DNA of 22,124 nucleotides, from the NCBI RefSeq assembly GCF_000003605.2, contig NW_003142811.1, positions 142,105 through 164,228 of the forward strand. Reading direction: 5' to 3'. Each line of letters begins with the position of its first letter. Within the stretch, counting starts at the first letter, position 1. The DNA comes from Saccoglossus kowalevskii (Eukaryota > Hemichordata > Enteropneusta > Harrimaniidae). The translations under genes and the position numbers were made by a program. Of the stretch, positions 19,706 through 22,124 are shown piece after piece. Below the pieces are notes generated by a model. The model did no database searches. It saw nothing but the letters and a program-made list of their open reading frames with translations, and was not told the origin of the DNA.

Positions 19706-21508
19706 TTTTGTTTGATGTAAAAAATACCCTAAACATCAAAACAAAGTATCTTACTTAATATCTATTCGAGCACGTTCACTGACTATTTCCGATGGCTAAA
19801 GTTCATTCAATACTTAAAAGCAACCCCGAACGTCAATTTGTTATGCGCATTATCGTTGCGCAGAAGTTTCAGTGACGTCATCCATGTGATATACCCATGT
19901 AATATCCACTTGGCGGGCAATATACCATGTAATATGCATTTTATTCAATGCATTGTGACCGAGTCTCAACCAATCACAACATGCGAGATGTGATAATACA
20001 TATTAGCGCCCTCTGGTGTTCAATACATTATATTGACAATATTAGGTACAGCTTAATTTTTTTTCTCCAAAGAGATAGTAACATCGTATTACAGGTAAAT
20101 TATCGATTCGATGACATAGTTTTATCCAATTTGATGTTATTTTACGTTTGTCTTAGAGTTGACTTTATGTTGCCGTAATCTGGCTTTATATACGAATCAC
20201 TTTAAGATTTTCTTTCACAAATGTTTTGGAAAGCGCATAATGGAATATAATAATAGAAAAATCTCTTGCACCTCATTTGATCATACAGAGTATTTTACTT
20301 GAACATTTTAGTAGGTCATGTTCTGGTCTACATCAAGTGATTCTGAAACCCTCTGAGATAAATAGTATAATGGAATGACCGTTTCATTTCGAAATAGCGA
20401 TCATTGTCGATGCAAGTGGACGAATACGCTTCAACATCACTGACACACTCAGTTTCAAACAGATGGTGATGTCCATCGTTTTGAAAAGGCAATATGTTTT
20501 AAAGAGCACTGTAACGTGATGAAAATTACACTAATCGCATACCCACTGAACCACACAGTAAGAGGAATGGTAAGAATGATAAGAAATCAAAATTGCGTTA
20601 TTACAAAAACTAGATAAGTAGATGTAAGATTGGCAGAATCATAACAATGTCCTGAAAACAATGTTAGTTATATTCAATTATGCATTATACAACTTTCTAT
20701 GAATCATTCACTCTTCATCACAGTATTTATTAGAGTGGCAATATTTAACTATATTTTTTCTGTGTATTTGTAACGAGCACCGCTGACAGGTGGACACTTC
20801 ATGCGTCTTAAATCATTGTAATTATCAGTTGTTCTGCAACCTACGTAATTTGCTGTTTAAATAATGGGGCGCCATTTATACAGTCCTCAATAATACACGG
20901 TTGATATAATTGCATGTTTCGTAACATGATTACAAACGAGTTCAGTAGTTTTGTATTTATGTGTGACGTCAATACACAAGTATAAGCAAAGGTATTTTAT
21001 CAAAAACTCGCAATTGGTTATGTCTGAAATCCATTTGGTGTTTGAGTAGGATATTTACTGCCTCTACATAGGTTAATAGTGAACCTAGTTTATTTTAGTG
21101 GATTTGTTGGTTCATCTTTCAAAAACTTGACAGGCTACAATAGATGACGGCTTCACATACCCCAACTGCATTACATGTAGTATGCCCAGTGGCATCGGAA
21201 CAAAAATATGGTACTAAGCAGGAACCGTTAAATGATTACAGAAAAAGAAACTGCACTGGTTTATAATTGTCAAACTTTTTCGAGTGTGTGTCGTTTGCTG
21301 AATATGCATCGCAAGGAGTCGATTGCAATGAATGCATTCAGCGTATGGAGTCATATGTATAGTATATGTCCAGGAAATTGGAATATTTGCTCTGAATGTG
21401 TAATATACTTAATATAACTGAATAGAGGTGCAAACGATTTTCTATTCCAAACCGCGAGTCCACAATTTTTTAGTGGCATACTTTTGGTATCGAAAATATT
21501 GCTATTCG
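19706..21508. other. AT-rich stretch without a supported gene
   Basis: Includes exact TGACGTCA sites at 19873-19880 and 20964-20971 and an AGCGCCCTCTGGTG block near 20005, a sequence type common in invertebrate repeats. The frames at 19948-20178 and 21232-21417 have no motif. Confidence 0.45.
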
Positions 21509-21615
21509 TTATGGACTTATTACGGCTTTTGGAACCCAAGGTCGTGCGGCAGAGCTTGCGAGAACGCGTAAGCAGTACGACAAAGGGCTGAAAAAGCCGT
21601 ATCTAGTCCTTATAA
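21509..21615. repeat. Imperfect palindrome of about 107 bp (foldback element or hairpin RNA)
   Basis: The left arm 21509-21560 contains, in order, TTAT, GGACT, TACGGCTTTT, CCC, GTCGT and CTTGCG. The right arm 21565-21615 contains the complements in reverse order: CGCGTAAG, ACGAC, GGG, AAAAGCCGTA, AGTCC and ATAA. Roughly three quarters of the bases pair by hand alignment, and the loop is only about 4 bases. It is GC-richer than its surroundings. It could be a palindromic MITE, a foldback remnant or a hairpin transcript. Confidence 0.65.
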
Positions 21616-22124
21616 GATTTTTTCATATATTTTATAGGTGTAATTAGGACCTGATAATTTTCTCTGTTCGGGGGTGACGGGGAAAAACAGGAAGAACCAA
21701 ACTAATTTGAAATTTAATAAAGAGGCATGCATTTGTTTCCATTTACTCGGAGTAGGGCAATCAATTTTGCTATGTGCAGAAAAAAATCATGGTTTAAACA
21801 GACACAATACTTACATCCTTTATTACACAAGTTCATAAACTTTCCTTTCACACTTTCAAAATTCAATCTTTTATTTTTGTAATATATAGTTTATTGCATT
21901 TTTTAATTGCTAATAACGACCAATGCACGCACTCAAATAGTTTTCTTTTTTGAATAACTCAACTCCTCATAATGTATAATACCAACAAATGTAGCAAGGA
22001 ATGTGTATGATGATATAATTAAAATAAAATTGATCATTAATAAAAAATATCAAAACAGCAATTTATAACATAACCTGATATATGAACTATTGTGCATATT
22101 TTTGAAATGTAAATATCACTAACA
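21616..22124. other. AT-rich end of window, nothing recognised
   Basis: No open frame of note, no repeat shared with the rest of the window, and no RNA gene visible. Confidence 0.5.

Noticed and set aside
1..22124. CRISPR arrays, bacterial operons or phage genes
   Set aside because: No regularly spaced direct repeats, no dense coding and no ribosome-binding-site pattern; the window is eukaryotic in character.

Overview
This window looks like non-coding DNA from an animal nuclear genome, most likely a marine invertebrate. It is AT-rich throughout (about one third G+C by eye) and contains no operon, no bacterial-style gene packing and no intact long reading frame. Most recognisable content is decayed transposable elements. 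The endonuclease relic at 8078-8850 has the wording I associate with non-LTR elements of bivalves, corals and lancelets. That is the only taxonomic hint, and I would not name a species.

Layout. 1-1065: AT-rich, with a perfect 11-bp-arm inverted repeat at 96-137. 1066-1640: first copy of an unnamed interspersed repeat, here called family R, with further copies at 5900-6132 (minus), 12535-13110 and 14247-14493. 1641-8077: mostly featureless, apart from one R copy, short simple repeats and a few unrecognised open frames. 8078-8850: relic of an AP-type endonuclease (EEP) domain from a non-LTR retrotransposon, with five stops and a frameshift, followed by a pure (CTTT)n array at 8895-8979. 9409-9803: two diverged tandem units of about 190-210 bp. 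10822-10894: two neighbouring palindromes. 10960-11578: broken but protein-like coding relic of unknown family. 13899-15927: cluster of self-complementary elements, including a 139-bp element with terminal inverted repeats, a near-perfect hairpin and a 338-bp hAT-like non-autonomous element. 18542-18557: perfect 16-bp palindrome centred on CACGTG. 18741-18983: short relic of a PIF/Harbinger transposase around its first catalytic aspartate. 19586-19705: CpG-rich 39-codon frame on the minus strand with a CRE-like TGACGTCA upstream. 21509-21615: imperfect palindrome of about 107 bp.

How it fits together. I see no set of genes that work together. The window reads as intergenic or intronic sequence shaped by several transposon classes (non-LTR, hAT-like, PIF/Harbinger, and unclassified repeats) and then eroded by mutation. 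The best candidates for something not yet described are repeat family R, the long palindrome at 21509-21615, the relic at 11039-11578 and the CpG-rich small frame at 19586-19705. No claim of a new biological system is justified from this sequence alone.
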